Source: Murinocardiopsis flavida (GTDB lineage Bacteria; Actinomycetota; Actinomycetes; Streptosporangiales; Streptosporangiaceae). From it: a stretch of DNA of 64,000 nt. Every line of letters begins with the position of its first letter. Within the stretch, counting starts at the first letter, position 1. Position numbers and translations under genes: made by a program. The notes under the pieces are model-generated. The model had not been told where the DNA came from. It saw only the letters and a list, made by a program, of their open reading frames with translations, and ran no database searches. Location: contig NZ_PYGA01000005.1 in assembly GCF_003014485.1 (NCBI RefSeq), forward strand, positions 1-64,000, read 5' to 3'. Positions 49,677 through 59,100 of the stretch are shown one piece after another.

Positions 49677-50624
49677 TCAGGTGAGGAAGAACTCCCGTGC
49701 GGAGCGGGCGATCGCCGCCGTGTCGAGGCCGTGTGCGCGGTCGTGGTCGGCGGGGGTGCCGTAGCCGCGCACCTCGTTGTCGCGGGCCACGCCCAGGGAC
49801 GCCTGGCGGTGCCGGCGGTCCGCGAGCGCCTCGGCGACCTCGCGGCTCGACGTGCCCTCGAGGTAGGGCTCGACCATCAGCACGTCGGGGTGGCCGGCGG
49901 CGGCCGCGACCCGGTTGAGGCCGGCGCGGTCGAACGGGCGGACGGTCGCCGCGTAGCAGACGGTGACGTCGAGCCCTGCCGTCGCCGCGAGCACGCGGTC
50001 CAGCATGGGGCCGACGGCGACGACGGTGCCGAGCGAGCGCGCCGAGCCGGCGCGCACGACGACGAGGCCTTCGCCGACCGGGCGGGCCGCGGCGTTGCCG
50101 CGCTCGGTGAGTCGCACGTACACGCGGCCGTCGCCGGCGAGCGCGGGGCGCAGCAGCTTGGGGACCTCCGCTGCGTGGCCGGGGACGTGCACGGTCCAGC
50201 CGGGCAGGGTGTCGAGCAGGGCGACGTCGCCGGGCGCCATGTGGGTGCGGCCCATTTCGGCGCCGTCGTAGGACGCGCCGATGCCGACCAGGACGGCGCC
50301 GACGCCCTGGTGGCCGAGGTCGAGCTTGATCTGTTCGAACGGGCGCTCGATCAGGAACGGCGCGTAGGTGTGCACGACGGGCCGCATCCCGGTGAGGGCG
50401 AATCCGCCGGCGGCGCCGATGAGGAGCTGTTCGCGGATCCCCACGTTGACGACCCGGCCGGGGTGGCGGGCCGCAGCCTCGGCGAACCGGTCGGCGGAGA
50501 TGTCGGCGAGCAGGACCGCGATCCGGGGGTCGTCCGCCATGGCCTGGGTGACGGTCGCGGCGAACGCGTCGCGCATCGGCTGGGCCGTCACTGCGGCGGG
50601 GATCTCGCCTGCGGCGAGTGTCAT
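49677..50624 (-). CDS. Transketolase C-terminal subunit
   Basis: A 315-residue protein with the pyrimidine-binding and C-terminal domains of transketolase. It has VNVGIREQLLIGAAGGFALTG near residue 72 (the Glu that activates thiamine diphosphate) and VEPYLEGTSSREVAEAL at the end. It pairs with the N-terminal half encoded 25 bases upstream, so the two-gene transketolase type found in archaea and some bacteria. The ATG at 50624 follows AACAGGAG; an in-frame ATG at 50642 is the alternative. Divergent SoxR control is likely. Confidence 0.9.
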   Translation of the reverse strand: MTLAAGEIPAAVTAQPMRDAFAATVTQAMADDPRIAVLLADISADRFAEAAARHPGRVVNVGIREQLLIGAAGGFALTGMRPVVHTYAPFLIERPFEQIKLDLGHQGVGAVLVGIGASYDGAEMGRTHMAPGDVALLDTLPGWTVHVPGHAAEVPKLLRPALAGDGRVYVRLTERGNAAARPVGEGLVVVRAGSARSLGTVVAVGPMLDRVLAATAGLDVTVCYAATVRPFDRAGLNRVAAAAGHPDVLMVEPYLEGTSSREVAEALADRRHRQASLGVARDNEVRGYGTPADHDRAHGLDTAAIARSAREFFLT

Positions 50625-50649
50625 CGCGGGGCTCCTGTTCATCGGGTGT

Positions 50650-51339
50650 TCATCGGGGTGCGACGGCGGCGACGACGGCGAGCGGGCGGCCGGCGTGGGG
50701 TGCGCCGAACGCCTCGGCGAGCGCGCGGTGGTCGCGCCCGTCGACGGTGCGGGCGGCCCAGCCTTCGCGGGTGAAGCGGTCGGCGATCCCGCCGGGCCAC
50801 CCGTGGGTGGCCGACTGGTTGTCGATGACGACGGCGGTGAGGCGTTCCAGCCCGAGCCGGCCCGCGACGGCGATGGCCTCGTGGTTGCTGCCCTCGTCGA
50901 GTTCCGCGTCGCCGACGAGCACCACGGTGCGGGGTGCGGTGCGGCCCTGCGCGCGCAGCCCGAGGGCGGTGCCCAGGCCGAGTCCGAGGCCGTGGCCGAG
51001 TGATCCGCTGGCGATCTCCACACCGGGGATGAGGGCACGGTCGGGGTGGTGGCCGAGCGAGGAGTCGAACGCGGCCCAGTCGCGCAGCGATCGGACGCCG
51101 ATGAAGCCTTTGGCGGCGAGGACCGCGTAGTAGGCGGCCGGACCGTGGCCCTTCGAGAGCAGGAACCGGTCGCGGTCGGGGTCGTCGGTACGGCCGGGTG
51201 CGACGTCGAGGACCTGGTCGTAGAGCACCCAGAGGACGTCGAGTGTCGACGCCGACGCGGCCTGGTGCTTCCGGTCGCCGGTCATGAGCCCGATGAGCGC
51301 CGGGAGGTCGGCGTACCGGGAGAATGTGGCGGTGGTCAT
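50650..51339 (-). CDS. Transketolase N-terminal subunit
   Basis: A 229-residue thiamine-diphosphate-binding half of transketolase. The conserved LLSKGHGPAAYYAVLAAKG, GSLGHGLGLGLGTALG and VLVGDAELDEGSNHEAI (Gly-Asp-x-Glu metal site) and ID-N are visible. It forms an operon with the C-terminal half. The ATG at 51339 has GGGTGG upstream. A near-consensus SoxR box lies between it and the divergent soxR gene. The role could be in sugar-phosphate supply or a small-molecule pathway; no other pentose-phosphate gene is near. Confidence 0.9.
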   Translation of the reverse strand: MTTATFSRYADLPALIGLMTGDRKHQAASASTLDVLWVLYDQVLDVAPGRTDDPDRDRFLLSKGHGPAAYYAVLAAKGFIGVRSLRDWAAFDSSLGHHPDRALIPGVEIASGSLGHGLGLGLGTALGLRAQGRTAPRTVVLVGDAELDEGSNHEAIAVAGRLGLERLTAVVIDNQSATHGWPGGIADRFTREGWAARTVDGRDHRALAEAFGAPHAGRPLAVVAAVAPR

Positions 51340-51353
51340 GGCGCCACCCTGAT

Positions 51354-51373
51354 ACTTCTAGTTAACTTGAGGT
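51354..51373. promoter_or_regulatory. SoxR box
   Basis: ACTTCTAGTTAACTTGAGGT matches the SoxR operator ACCTCAAGTTAACTTGAGGT at 18 of 20 positions, including the central AGTTAACT. It lies in the 69-base gap between the transketolase N gene and soxR, placed to control both. Confidence 0.75.
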
Positions 51374-51408
51374 CAATACCGAGGACGCAACGGAGAGCGA
51401 GAAGTGAT

Positions 51409-51870
51409 ATGAGTCACCTTCCGGTCCGGCTGACCATCGGCCAGCTCGCCGAGCGCAGCGGGGTCCCGCACAGCACGCTGCGCTTCTACGAGGACCGCGG
51501 GCTCATCCACTCCGAACGGACGGCCGGCAACCAGCGCCGCTACCACCGCGCCACCCTGCGGCGCCTGGCGTTCATCAGCGCGGCGCAGCGGGTCGGCCTC
51601 ACCCTCAACCACATCCACGAGGCGCTGAGCGAGCTGCCCGACGGGCGCACCCCCACCGTCGCCGACTGGACACGGCTCTCCGACGACTGGCGGATGGAGC
51701 TCGACACCCGCATCGACGCCCTCCAGCGCCTGCGCGACCGGCTGACCTCCTGCATCGGCTGCGGCTGCCTGTCGCTGAAGTCCTGCGGGCTCCAGAACGA
51801 CGACGACGCCATGGCCGCCTACGGCCCCGGGTCCGCGATGCTGCGCCCGGCGAGCGAGGGCGGCATGTGA
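51409..51870 (+). CDS. soxR: Redox-sensitive MerR regulator SoxR
   Basis: A 153-residue MerR protein with helix-turn-helix TIGQLAERSGVPHSTLRFYEDRGLI and the [2Fe-2S] cysteine motif C-x2-C-x-C-x5-C in CIGCGCLSLKSC (about residues 119-130). This identifies SoxR, which activates target promoters when its cluster is oxidised by redox-cycling compounds. The ATG at 51409 is preceded by GGAGAG further upstream. Divergent from transketolase with a SoxR box between. In actinomycetes SoxR usually controls transporters and oxidoreductases rather than soxS. Confidence 0.94.
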   Translation: MSHLPVRLTIGQLAERSGVPHSTLRFYEDRGLIHSERTAGNQRRYHRATLRRLAFISAAQRVGLTLNHIHEALSELPDGRTPTVADWTRLSDDWRMELDTRIDALQRLRDRLTSCIGCGCLSLKSCGLQNDDDAMAAYGPGSAMLRPASEGGM

Positions 51871-51889
51871 CGCCGCGCCCCCGCCCCGC

Positions 51890-52828
51890 TCAGTGCCCCG
51901 CGACGATCGCGGCCCCGGGCACCTCGCCGTGGGCCCGCACGGTGCGCGCGCAGGCGCCCGACGCCGCGACAACAGCGGCGATCTTCTCGGCGGCCCCCTC
52001 GTCGGCGGCGAGGAACGCGCAGGTCGGCCCCGAACCCGACACGATGGCGCCCAGCGCGCCCGCGCCGCGGCCGGCGTCGAGCGTGTGCCGCAGGCCGGGG
52101 CGGAGCGACAGCGCGGCAGGCTCCAGGTCGTTGCCGAGTGCCGCGCCGAGCGCGCGGGCGTCGCCCTCGGCCAGCGCCCGGACGAGGGCGGGGTCCAGCG
52201 CGGGGTCGGGCGCGTCCGGCCGGATCCTGTCGTACTCGGCGAACACCGACCCGGTCGGCAGCCCCCCGTCGGCGAGCGCGAACACCCAGTGGAAGCGGCC
52301 GCGGCAGTCCAGCGGGTCGAGCCGCTCGCCGCGGCCGGTGCCGACGGCGGTCGCGCCCAGGAGCGGGAAGCAGACGTCGCTGCCGAGTTCGGCCCCCAGC
52401 TCCATGAGCGCGGCGCGGCCCAACCCGGCACCCCACAGCGCGTCGCAGGCGACCAGGGCCGCGGCGGCGTCGGCGCTGCCGCCGGCCATGCCCCCGGCGA
52501 CGGGGATGGCCTTGTCCAGGTGGATGCGGACGGGGTGGGACGCGCCGCTCCGCCGCGCCACCAGGTGGGCGGCGCGCGCGGCGAGGTTGCTGCCGTCGAG
52601 GGGGACGCGGGCGGCGTGCTCGGCGGAATCGCCCGCCACACTGAGGGTCACAAGGGGGCGTCGCTGCGCATGCGGTTCTGCACCGAGGTCGGTCGTGACG
52701 GTAACCTCGTCGTAGAGCGAGACGGCGTGGAAGACATTGACCAGCCCGTGGAATCCGTCCGCTCGCGGAGGACCCACCGCCAACTGGAGGTTCACCTTCG
52801 CGGGCACACGGACGGTCACGGTGGTCAT
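51890..52828 (-). CDS. ispE: 4-diphosphocytidyl-2-C-methyl-D-erythritol kinase
   Basis: A 312-residue GHMP kinase, the fourth enzyme of the MEP isoprenoid route. Its signatures are VPAKVNLQLAV at the N-terminus, the glycine-rich P-loop IPVAGGMAGGSADAAAAL near residue 105 and the C-terminal AIVSGSGPTCAFLA. The ATG at 52828 is preceded by AGGAC; a GTG three codons earlier is possible. Normally it follows rsmA directly; here a kinase gene lies between them in the opposite direction. Confidence 0.94.
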   Translation of the reverse strand: MTTVTVRVPAKVNLQLAVGPPRADGFHGLVNVFHAVSLYDEVTVTTDLGAEPHAQRRPLVTLSVAGDSAEHAARVPLDGSNLAARAAHLVARRSGASHPVRIHLDKAIPVAGGMAGGSADAAAALVACDALWGAGLGRAALMELGAELGSDVCFPLLGATAVGTGRGERLDPLDCRGRFHWVFALADGGLPTGSVFAEYDRIRPDAPDPALDPALVRALAEGDARALGAALGNDLEPAALSLRPGLRHTLDAGRGAGALGAIVSGSGPTCAFLAADEGAAEKIAAVVAASGACARTVRAHGEVPGAAIVAGH

Positions 52829-53129
52829 AGCGGTCACGAGTCCTAGATCGTAAAGGAAGCACTCCACCAGTGAACCCACAGACGCGCGGGGGGCCGGGCC
52901 GCCCACGGCCGTTCCCCCTCCCGCCCGGCGGTTCCCGCGCGGCCTCGCAACGGACTCCGTGCGGCCGCGCCGCCCCCGGACCGCGGCGCCGGTCCGTGCG
53001 CACGGCCGCTCCGCACGCATCCACCGGAAACTCCCTACGGCTCCACTGGCCTGCGCGGGTGGGTATCGGGGCGCAATGCCCGCTACCTTTGGGGCCAGGC
53101 GGAGTTTGGTAACCGTCGGGGAGGGTCGC
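52829..53129. other. Divergent region between ispE and the Ser/Thr kinase
   Basis: No gene seen. It contains only GC-rich sequence and the GGGGAGG ribosome site used by the kinase at 53118-53124. No operator was recognised. Confidence 0.45.
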
Positions 53130-55094
53130 TTGCCGTCGGATGGGCTCCCGAAGGATCTCGAACCGCTGAACGCCGGTGACCCGGCGTCCATCGGTCCCTA
53201 TGTGCTGTCCGGACGCCTTGGCAGCGGGGGGATGGGGACGGTCTACCTTGGCCGCTCCCCCGAGAAGAACGCCCAAGTGGCGATCAAGGTCATCCGCCCG
53301 GAGCTCGCGTTCGACGAGGCCACCCGGGCGCGGTTCCACGACGAGATGGAGAACGCCCGCAGGGTCGCCTCGTTCTGCACGGCGAAGGTCCTCGACCACG
53401 GCACATTCGAGAACCGGCCGTACATGGTCACCGAGTACATCGCCGGCACCGGGCTCGCCGAGCACATCGCCAAGAACGGCCCGCTCGACTCCAGCACCCT
53501 GCACGGCTTCGCGCTCGGTGTCGCGGCGGCCCTCGCGGCCATCCACAAGGCCGGCCTGGTGCACCGCGACCTCAAGCCCGCGAACGTCATCCTGTCGATC
53601 TCCGGGCCGCGGGTCATCGACTTCGGCATCGCCCGTGCGATGAACACCGCCACCAACCACACCCAGACCGGCATCGTCATGGGCAGCCCCGGCTGGATGG
53701 CGCCCGAGCAGCTCCTCGAGGAGAAGGTCACCCCCGCCGCAGACATCTTCGCGTGGGGCTGCCTGGTCGCGTTCGCCGGCACCGGCGCGCACCCGTTCGG
53801 CAACGGCGACGCGATGACGCTGGGCAAGCGGGTGCTGTTCGCCGAGCCGCAGATCAGCGGGCTCGACAGCCCGCTCGACCGGCTCGTCCCCAAGGCCCTC
53901 ACCAAGGAGCGCGAGCGCCGGCCCAACGCCCAGGACCTGCTGCTCGAACTCGCCGGGGGCGGCCCCGAGGCCAGCGACGCCCACGACATGGTGAGCAGCG
54001 CGCTGTACCGGTCGTGGCGGCCCAACCTGCCCCCGATGCCGCCCATGCCGCCGCAGGGCCACCCCCAGGGCCCGCCGCAGGGTCCGCACCCGCAGGGCCC
54101 GCCGCCCAACCAGCCCAACCCCAATCAGCCCAACCCCAACCAGACCGGTTCGGGGCTGCACCGCCCCGGCCCGCAGCCCGTTCCGCCCGTCGGGCCGCCG
54201 CACCCGCCGCCCAACCAGCAGCATTACCCGGGGCAGCCGCACCAGCAGGCCGCGCCGCCGCCCCCGGGCCCGCCCATGCCCAACCCGGCGTTGCAGAGCC
54301 AGCCGATGCAGCGGCCGGTGCACCAGACCGGCCAATTCGCCGCCGTCCCCCCGAACCCGGCGCACACCGGCCCCATCCCGCGGGTGCCCGGCCCCAACGC
54401 GCCCCCGGTCCAGGCGCCCACCGGCGCGCGGCCGCAGGCGCAGCCCTACGTCCCCCCGGTCCCGCCGCCGCCGCACGCCCCTGTGCAGCCCACGGCGAAA
54501 CGGCGCCTCAAATGGCTGGCCGCCGCGGTGGTCGCCGCCATCGTGCTGCTCCTCGTGCTGTACGGGGTGCTGAACTACATGGGGCCCGGCGGCGTCGCGG
54601 GGATCACCAGCGGCAGCAGCGAGGCCGACACCGGCGAGAAGGGCGGCGAGGCCCCCAAGGCCGGGCCCGAGGTCCCCGCCGACGCGGTGGGCGGCGGCAA
54701 GGACGGCCCGATCTTCTTCGTCGTGCACGGCTACGACTGCCGCGGCACCGACGAGGACCGCGTCGCCCAGCCCGAGAACGGCAGGTTCTGCACCTTCCGG
54801 GTCGAGGCGCGCAACACCTCGGACGACACCACCCGCATCGACCCCCAGTGGCAGGCGCTGCGCGACTCCAGCGGCGGTTCGCCGAACATGCCGCTCGAAC
54901 CCGTCAGCGGCCGCCCGGAGCGGCTGTTCGAGACCATCGAGGCCGGCCGGAGCGTCGAGGGCGAACTCGTCTTCATGGTGCTCGACGGCCTCGACCCCGC
55001 GACCCTCATCCTCCGCGGCACCGACTCCAGCGAGGGCCTTGAGGTGCCCCTCCGCGGGAACGGGACCCGGTCCCAGGGCGGCCGCCCGGCGTAG
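53130..55094 (+). CDS. Ser/Thr protein kinase with extracytoplasmic DUF4352-like domain
   Basis: A 654-residue transmembrane kinase. The cytoplasmic domain (about 20-280) is complete: glycine loop GRLGSGGMGTVYLG, Lys in VAIKVIR, HRDLKPAN, DFG and APEQ. A Pro/Gln-rich juxtamembrane region (about 285-460) is unusual, with repeats such as PNPNQPNPNQ and PQGP. One membrane helix lies near 470 (LAAAVVAAIVLLLVLYGV). The outside part has a DUF4352-like fold with GYDCRG and FCTF. The start is a TTG at 53130 following GGGGAGG; a longer frame from the ATG at 53076 is possible. Signal unknown. Confidence 0.92.
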   Translation: MPSDGLPKDLEPLNAGDPASIGPYVLSGRLGSGGMGTVYLGRSPEKNAQVAIKVIRPELAFDEATRARFHDEMENARRVASFCTAKVLDHGTFENRPYMVTEYIAGTGLAEHIAKNGPLDSSTLHGFALGVAAALAAIHKAGLVHRDLKPANVILSISGPRVIDFGIARAMNTATNHTQTGIVMGSPGWMAPEQLLEEKVTPAADIFAWGCLVAFAGTGAHPFGNGDAMTLGKRVLFAEPQISGLDSPLDRLVPKALTKERERRPNAQDLLLELAGGGPEASDAHDMVSSALYRSWRPNLPPMPPMPPQGHPQGPPQGPHPQGPPPNQPNPNQPNPNQTGSGLHRPGPQPVPPVGPPHPPPNQQHYPGQPHQQAAPPPPGPPMPNPALQSQPMQRPVHQTGQFAAVPPNPAHTGPIPRVPGPNAPPVQAPTGARPQAQPYVPPVPPPPHAPVQPTAKRRLKWLAAAVVAAIVLLLVLYGVLNYMGPGGVAGITSGSSEADTGEKGGEAPKAGPEVPADAVGGGKDGPIFFVVHGYDCRGTDEDRVAQPENGRFCTFRVEARNTSDDTTRIDPQWQALRDSSGGSPNMPLEPVSGRPERLFETIEAGRSVEGELVFMVLDGLDPATLILRGTDSSEGLEVPLRGNGTRSQGGRPA

Positions 55095-55167
55095 GACGCG
55101 CCCCGGACGGCCCTCAGCCGCTCGCAGGGCGCCGCGCGGGGCGCTCGCCGTGGCTTGGGCCGCCCCC

Positions 55168-56049
55168 TCAGGATTCGGGGCGGTTCTCGGCGATTCGGGC
55201 GAATTCGGCGATGCCCAGCGCCTCGCCGCGCGCCGAGGGGTCCACCCCCGCCGCGCGCAGCGCCGCCTCGGCGGCGGGCGCCGACCCCGCCCACGACGCC
55301 AGTGCGGCGCGCAGGGTCTTGCGCCGCTGCGCGAACGCGGCGTCGACCGCAGCGAACACCGCCTCGCGCGGCGCCGTCGACACCGGGGCGTCGCGGCGCA
55401 CGAACCGCACCAGCCCGGAGTCGACGTTGGGCGCCGGCCAGAACACGTTGCGGCCGATGGCACCGGCGCGGCGCACATCGGCGTACCAGGCGGCCTTCGC
55501 CGACGGCGCGCCGTAGGTGCGCCCGCCCGGCCCGGCCGCCAACCGGTCGGCCACCTCCGCCTGCACCATGACCAGCCCGCTGCGCAGCGACGGCAGCAGC
55601 TCCAGCAGGTGCAGCAGCATGGGCACGGCCACGTTGTAGGGCAGGTTCGCGACGAGGGCGGTGGGGGCGGGGCCCGGGAGTCCGGGGATGCGCACGGCGT
55701 CGGCCGTGACGACCGACAACCGGTCCGCCACCGCGGGGGCGTGCTCGGCGACCGTGCGGGGCAGCGCCTCGGCGAGCACGGGGTCGATCTCCACGGCGGT
55801 GACGTGGCCGACGTGCGGCAGCAGCGCCAAGGTGAGGGAGCCCAGGCCGGGGCCCACCTCCACGACGACGTCCTCGGCGCCGACCTGCGAGGCGCGCACG
55901 ATGCGGCGCACGGTCCCCGCGTCGACCACGAAGTTCTGGCCGAGGACCTTGGTCGGGCGCACGCCCAGGCGGCCGGCCAGGACGCGCACGTCGGCGGGGG
56001 TGAGCAGGCGGGCGTCGCCGGGGGTCGCTGAGTCGGTCACCCGCGCCAT
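55168..56049 (-). CDS. rsmA: 16S rRNA adenine dimethyltransferase (KsgA)
   Basis: A 293-residue enzyme that dimethylates A1518 and A1519 of 16S rRNA during 30S maturation. The S-adenosylmethionine motif is [17 protein letters not shown] near residue 62, EID follows, and the base-flipping [11 protein letters not shown] is near 134. The C-terminal domain has [10 protein letters not shown]. The start at 56049 gives a protein beginning [18 protein letters not shown]; a GTG three codons on has better spacing to AGGA. It is convergent with a kinase gene. Confidence 0.95.
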   Translation of the reverse strand: MARVTDSATPGDARLLTPADVRVLAGRLGVRPTKVLGQNFVVDAGTVRRIVRASQVGAEDVVVEVGPGLGSLTLALLPHVGHVTAVEIDPVLAEALPRTVAEHAPAVADRLSVVTADAVRIPGLPGPAPTALVANLPYNVAVPMLLHLLELLPSLRSGLVMVQAEVADRLAAGPGGRTYGAPSAKAAWYADVRRAGAIGRNVFWPAPNVDSGLVRFVRRDAPVSTAPREAVFAAVDAAFAQRRKTLRAALASWAGSAPAAEAALRAAGVDPSARGEALGIAEFARIAENRPES

Positions 56050-56196
56050 CCTGCCAGGTGCCGGCGTTGAAGGCGGACGGCGCGTGCCGCACGGCGGGCC
56101 GGGGCCCTAGAGTGGGCCCGCCCCTTAGGGCGTGCCGGACTGCTCCGCGAGACACGCCCTGCGACGCCGCGGGCCCCTGCCCGACTGAGACGACGA

Positions 56197-58059
56197 GTGT
56201 GCGACGTGCATCCCCACCCCCCGCTGGGCCCGGAATCCGCCCCCGACCGCTACCGACCCGTGCGGTTGCTGAGCACCCCCGACGAATCCCCGCTGCTCCT
56301 CGCCGAGCAGCAGGTGGCCGACGCCGTCGAGGCCGTGCTGATCCGCGTGGTCCCCGCCGCCGACGCCGCACCGGCGGGCGCGCCCGCCGACCAGGTGCGC
56401 GGCGCGAGCAGCGGCGTGGCCGGGTTCCTGGAGCGGTTCACCGCCGAGGTCGCGCCGCCCGGCGCCGCCCCGCAGCGCGCGCTGGTCCTGGTGGCCGAGT
56501 ACCCGGGCGGTGTCGGCCTGCGCGCCTGGCGCGCCGAACTGATGCGCGGCCCCGTGCAGGACATGCGCACGGCACTCGACCCGATGCGCGGTGTCGCGGC
56601 GGCGCTCGACGCCCTGCACAGCGGGCAGGCCCACCCTGACGGGCGCACGGTGGTCGTCGGCTCCCTGTCCCCCGGCACCGTCATGGCCCTGCCGCAGTCC
56701 GACGGCGTCCCGGTCGACTTCGGCCTCGGCCCGCGGCAGGACCCCGCGCTGCCCCCCGGCCGGTGGCTGACGTCGGGCTATGTCGCGCCGGAGGTCGCCG
56801 AGCACGGGTACTCCGCCGGCAGCGACCGCTACGCGTTCGGCGCCACCTGCTTCTTCGCGCTCACCGGCCAGGAGCCGCCGCCCGATGCCGCCGGGCTGCG
56901 CGAGCGGTTCGCCGCGCTGCCGCCGGTCGACGGTGCTGCCCCCGAACGGCACGCGCGGCTGCTGGCGATGTTCGGCGACGACCCCGCCGCGCGGCCGCCC
57001 GCGGCCCAGTGGCTGCGGGACCTGACCGGTTCGGCATCGCCGGCGCCGCCCGCGGCACCGGCTCCCGCCGCCGCGGTGCCCGCGGCGCCCGCGGCGTCCC
57101 CGGCGGGGGCACCGCCCGCGGCGCCAAAGGGGTTCCGCCGCCGCCGCACGACGCTGCTCGTCACCCTGGCGGTCGCCACCGTGCTGATCCTGCTCGGCGC
57201 CTCGGTGGTCACGTACCGGATGCTGGCGAGCGGGAGCGGCGCGAGCGCCGCCACACCCCCCGCGTCCGACCGGTCGTCGGGCCGCGAGACCCCGACCGCC
57301 CGGCCCGCGTCGGAGGACGGCTCGGTGCGCGACGACGGCAGCATCGCGACCGGCGACCTCGGCGCCGACCTGCCCGTCGTGGAGGTCTACACCGACTACC
57401 AGTGCGCGAAGTGCCGCACGTTCATGAAGAGCAACGGCGACGCGCTGGCCGGGCTCGCCGCCGACGGCGACGCCGTCGTCCACTACCGGCCGGTGAGCGT
57501 TTTCGCCCAGCGGCTCGACCCGCTGGCGGCGAACTCGCTGCGCGCCGGGGCCGCCGCCCGCGCGGCAGCCGACCACGGCAGGTTCGTCGAGTACAGCGAA
57601 GTCCTGTTCGCCAACCAGCCCGCCGAGGGCGAGGAGGGCTTCACGACCGCCGACCTCAAGAAGTGGGGCGCCGAGGCGGGGATCGACGACCCCGCGTTCG
57701 CCGACCGGGTCGAATCCGAGGGCAAGGCCGCCGAGAAGTACGTGTCCTACGTCGAGGAGCTCGTCGAGAAGGGCGGGGTCCACTTCGGCGCCGAGCGCTT
57801 GCAGACGATGCCGTTCGAGGAGCTGGCCGCGTGGGGCGCCGACAACGGCGTCGACGACGGCTTCCTGGACGACACCTACGTCGCGCAGGTCCTCGACGCC
57901 ACCACCGCGGTGAACAAGCGCTACGCCCCCGGCGACGGCCGCGACGCGTTCTCCGGCGCCCCGTCGGTCTACATCAACGGGCGCCTCCAGGACGCCGACC
58001 GCCCGGCCGCGCTGCGCAAGGCCGTCGGCGCGGCGGGGGCGGGCACGCTCGCCGACTGA
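56197..58059 (+). CDS. Pseudokinase-membrane-DsbA-like fusion protein
   Basis: A 620-residue single-pass protein of uncommon architecture. The N-terminal domain (about 1-275) is a degenerate Ser/Thr kinase: it keeps VDFGLG, the APE-like YVAPEVAEHGYSAGSDRYAFGATCFFALTG, and the overall order, but the HRD loop reads VVVGSLSPGTVM and the glycine loop and catalytic lysine are not evident, so it should be inactive. After a Pro/Ala linker and one membrane helix (about 317-337) comes a DsbA-like thioredoxin domain (about 375-610) with TDYQCAKCRTFM (CxxC). The start is a GTG at 56197, with weak ribosome site. It follows the ispE-rsmA region. Confidence 0.85.
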   Translation: MCDVHPHPPLGPESAPDRYRPVRLLSTPDESPLLLAEQQVADAVEAVLIRVVPAADAAPAGAPADQVRGASSGVAGFLERFTAEVAPPGAAPQRALVLVAEYPGGVGLRAWRAELMRGPVQDMRTALDPMRGVAAALDALHSGQAHPDGRTVVVGSLSPGTVMALPQSDGVPVDFGLGPRQDPALPPGRWLTSGYVAPEVAEHGYSAGSDRYAFGATCFFALTGQEPPPDAAGLRERFAALPPVDGAAPERHARLLAMFGDDPAARPPAAQWLRDLTGSASPAPPAAPAPAAAVPAAPAASPAGAPPAAPKGFRRRRTTLLVTLAVATVLILLGASVVTYRMLASGSGASAATPPASDRSSGRETPTARPASEDGSVRDDGSIATGDLGADLPVVEVYTDYQCAKCRTFMKSNGDALAGLAADGDAVVHYRPVSVFAQRLDPLAANSLRAGAAARAAADHGRFVEYSEVLFANQPAEGEEGFTTADLKKWGAEAGIDDPAFADRVESEGKAAEKYVSYVEELVEKGGVHFGAERLQTMPFEELAAWGADNGVDDGFLDDTYVAQVLDATTAVNKRYAPGDGRDAFSGAPSVYINGRLQDADRPAALRKAVGAAGAGTLAD

Positions 58060-58071
58060 GCGGGCGCGGCC

Positions 58072-59100
58072 CTACCCTGCCGCCCCGCGGCGCCCCGCGG
58101 CGACCGGGCCGCCGCGCGCGGGCGGCGCGTCGAGGATGTGGGCGAAGTCGTCGGCGAGGTCGCCCAGCAGCCTGCGTCCCTGGTCGGTCGCGACGTGGCG
58201 GACCCGGTTGCGGTTGCGGCTGCTGGTCATCAGCCCGGTGTCGCGCAGCACGGCCACGTGGACGCTGACCGTGGGCTCGGAGATGTCGAGCAGGCGCGCG
58301 AGCTCGCCCGTCGTGCTCCCCGCGACGGCGCCCTCCAGCACCTGCGCGCGGGTGTGGCCCAGGAGCCGGGCAAGGGCGTGGCGTTCGCGCGCGGCGGTGC
58401 CGTCCCTGCGGCCGGGCGGGTCGGCGGGGACATGCGCCGGGTACACGAGCACCGGCGGCAGCTCGGGGTCGAGCACCGTGATGGGGTACCTGCGGCAGAA
58501 GAACGACGGCACGAGGGTCAGGGTCCGGCCCCGCAGCCACACGTCGCGCTCGTCGGGGTAGGCCACCTCCAGCACGCCGCCGCGCCATTGCGCGTGCGGT
58601 CCGAACGCGACGGGCAGTCCGCCGCCGCCCGGCGCGCGGCCCACTGCCACGGCCGCGTCGATGCGGTCCCAGTGGGGCGCGAGGGCCAGCCCGTAGTAGG
58701 AGCGGACCGCGCGGGCGAGCCCGGTGAGCGCCGACCCGTCGCGCATCAGGCCGCCGGCGACGCCGGAGCCGCCGTGCTCGGCGATGAGGTGCGCGAGGTC
58801 GTCGTGGACGCGGCGGCGCGGGGTCCGCAGCAGGGCGTCGATTCCGCGGTCGAGCCCGTCGCCCTCGCAGTAGGGCGTGAGGAAGTCCGGGGAGTAGCCG
58901 GTGGGCGGCGCCAGCGACGCCAGCGCCCACATGCCCGGTGTCATGCGGGCGTACACCCCCGCCCGCCACCGCTCGTACGCGGTGCCGCCGGCGGCGCCGA
59001 GGAGCAGGTGCAGGCTGAGCAGGACCTCCCACATCGGGTCGGGCGCCGGGGCCGAGGCGACGGGCTCCCTGCGGTCGTCGGAGAAATGAAAACGCAGCAA
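58072..59100 (-). CDS. DUF5937/ArsR-type winged-helix regulator
   Basis: A 342-residue protein with an N-terminal DUF5937-like domain (MLRFHFSDDRREPVAS..., MWEVLLSLHLLLG) and a C-terminal winged helix of the ArsR type: TTGELARLLDISEPTVSVHVAVLRDTGLM near residue 280. The start is a TTG at 59100 with GGGAG six bases upstream. No gene next to it is an obvious target. Convergent with the fusion gene. Function inferred only as transcriptional regulator. Confidence 0.85.
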   Translation of the reverse strand: MLRFHFSDDRREPVASAPAPDPMWEVLLSLHLLLGAAGGTAYERWRAGVYARMTPGMWALASLAPPTGYSPDFLTPYCEGDGLDRGIDALLRTPRRRVHDDLAHLIAEHGGSGVAGGLMRDGSALTGLARAVRSYYGLALAPHWDRIDAAVAVGRAPGGGGLPVAFGPHAQWRGGVLEVAYPDERDVWLRGRTLTLVPSFFCRRYPITVLDPELPPVLVYPAHVPADPPGRRDGTAARERHALARLLGHTRAQVLEGAVAGSTTGELARLLDISEPTVSVHVAVLRDTGLMTSSRNRNRVRHVATDQGRRLLGDLADDFAHILDAPPARGGPVAAGRRGAAG

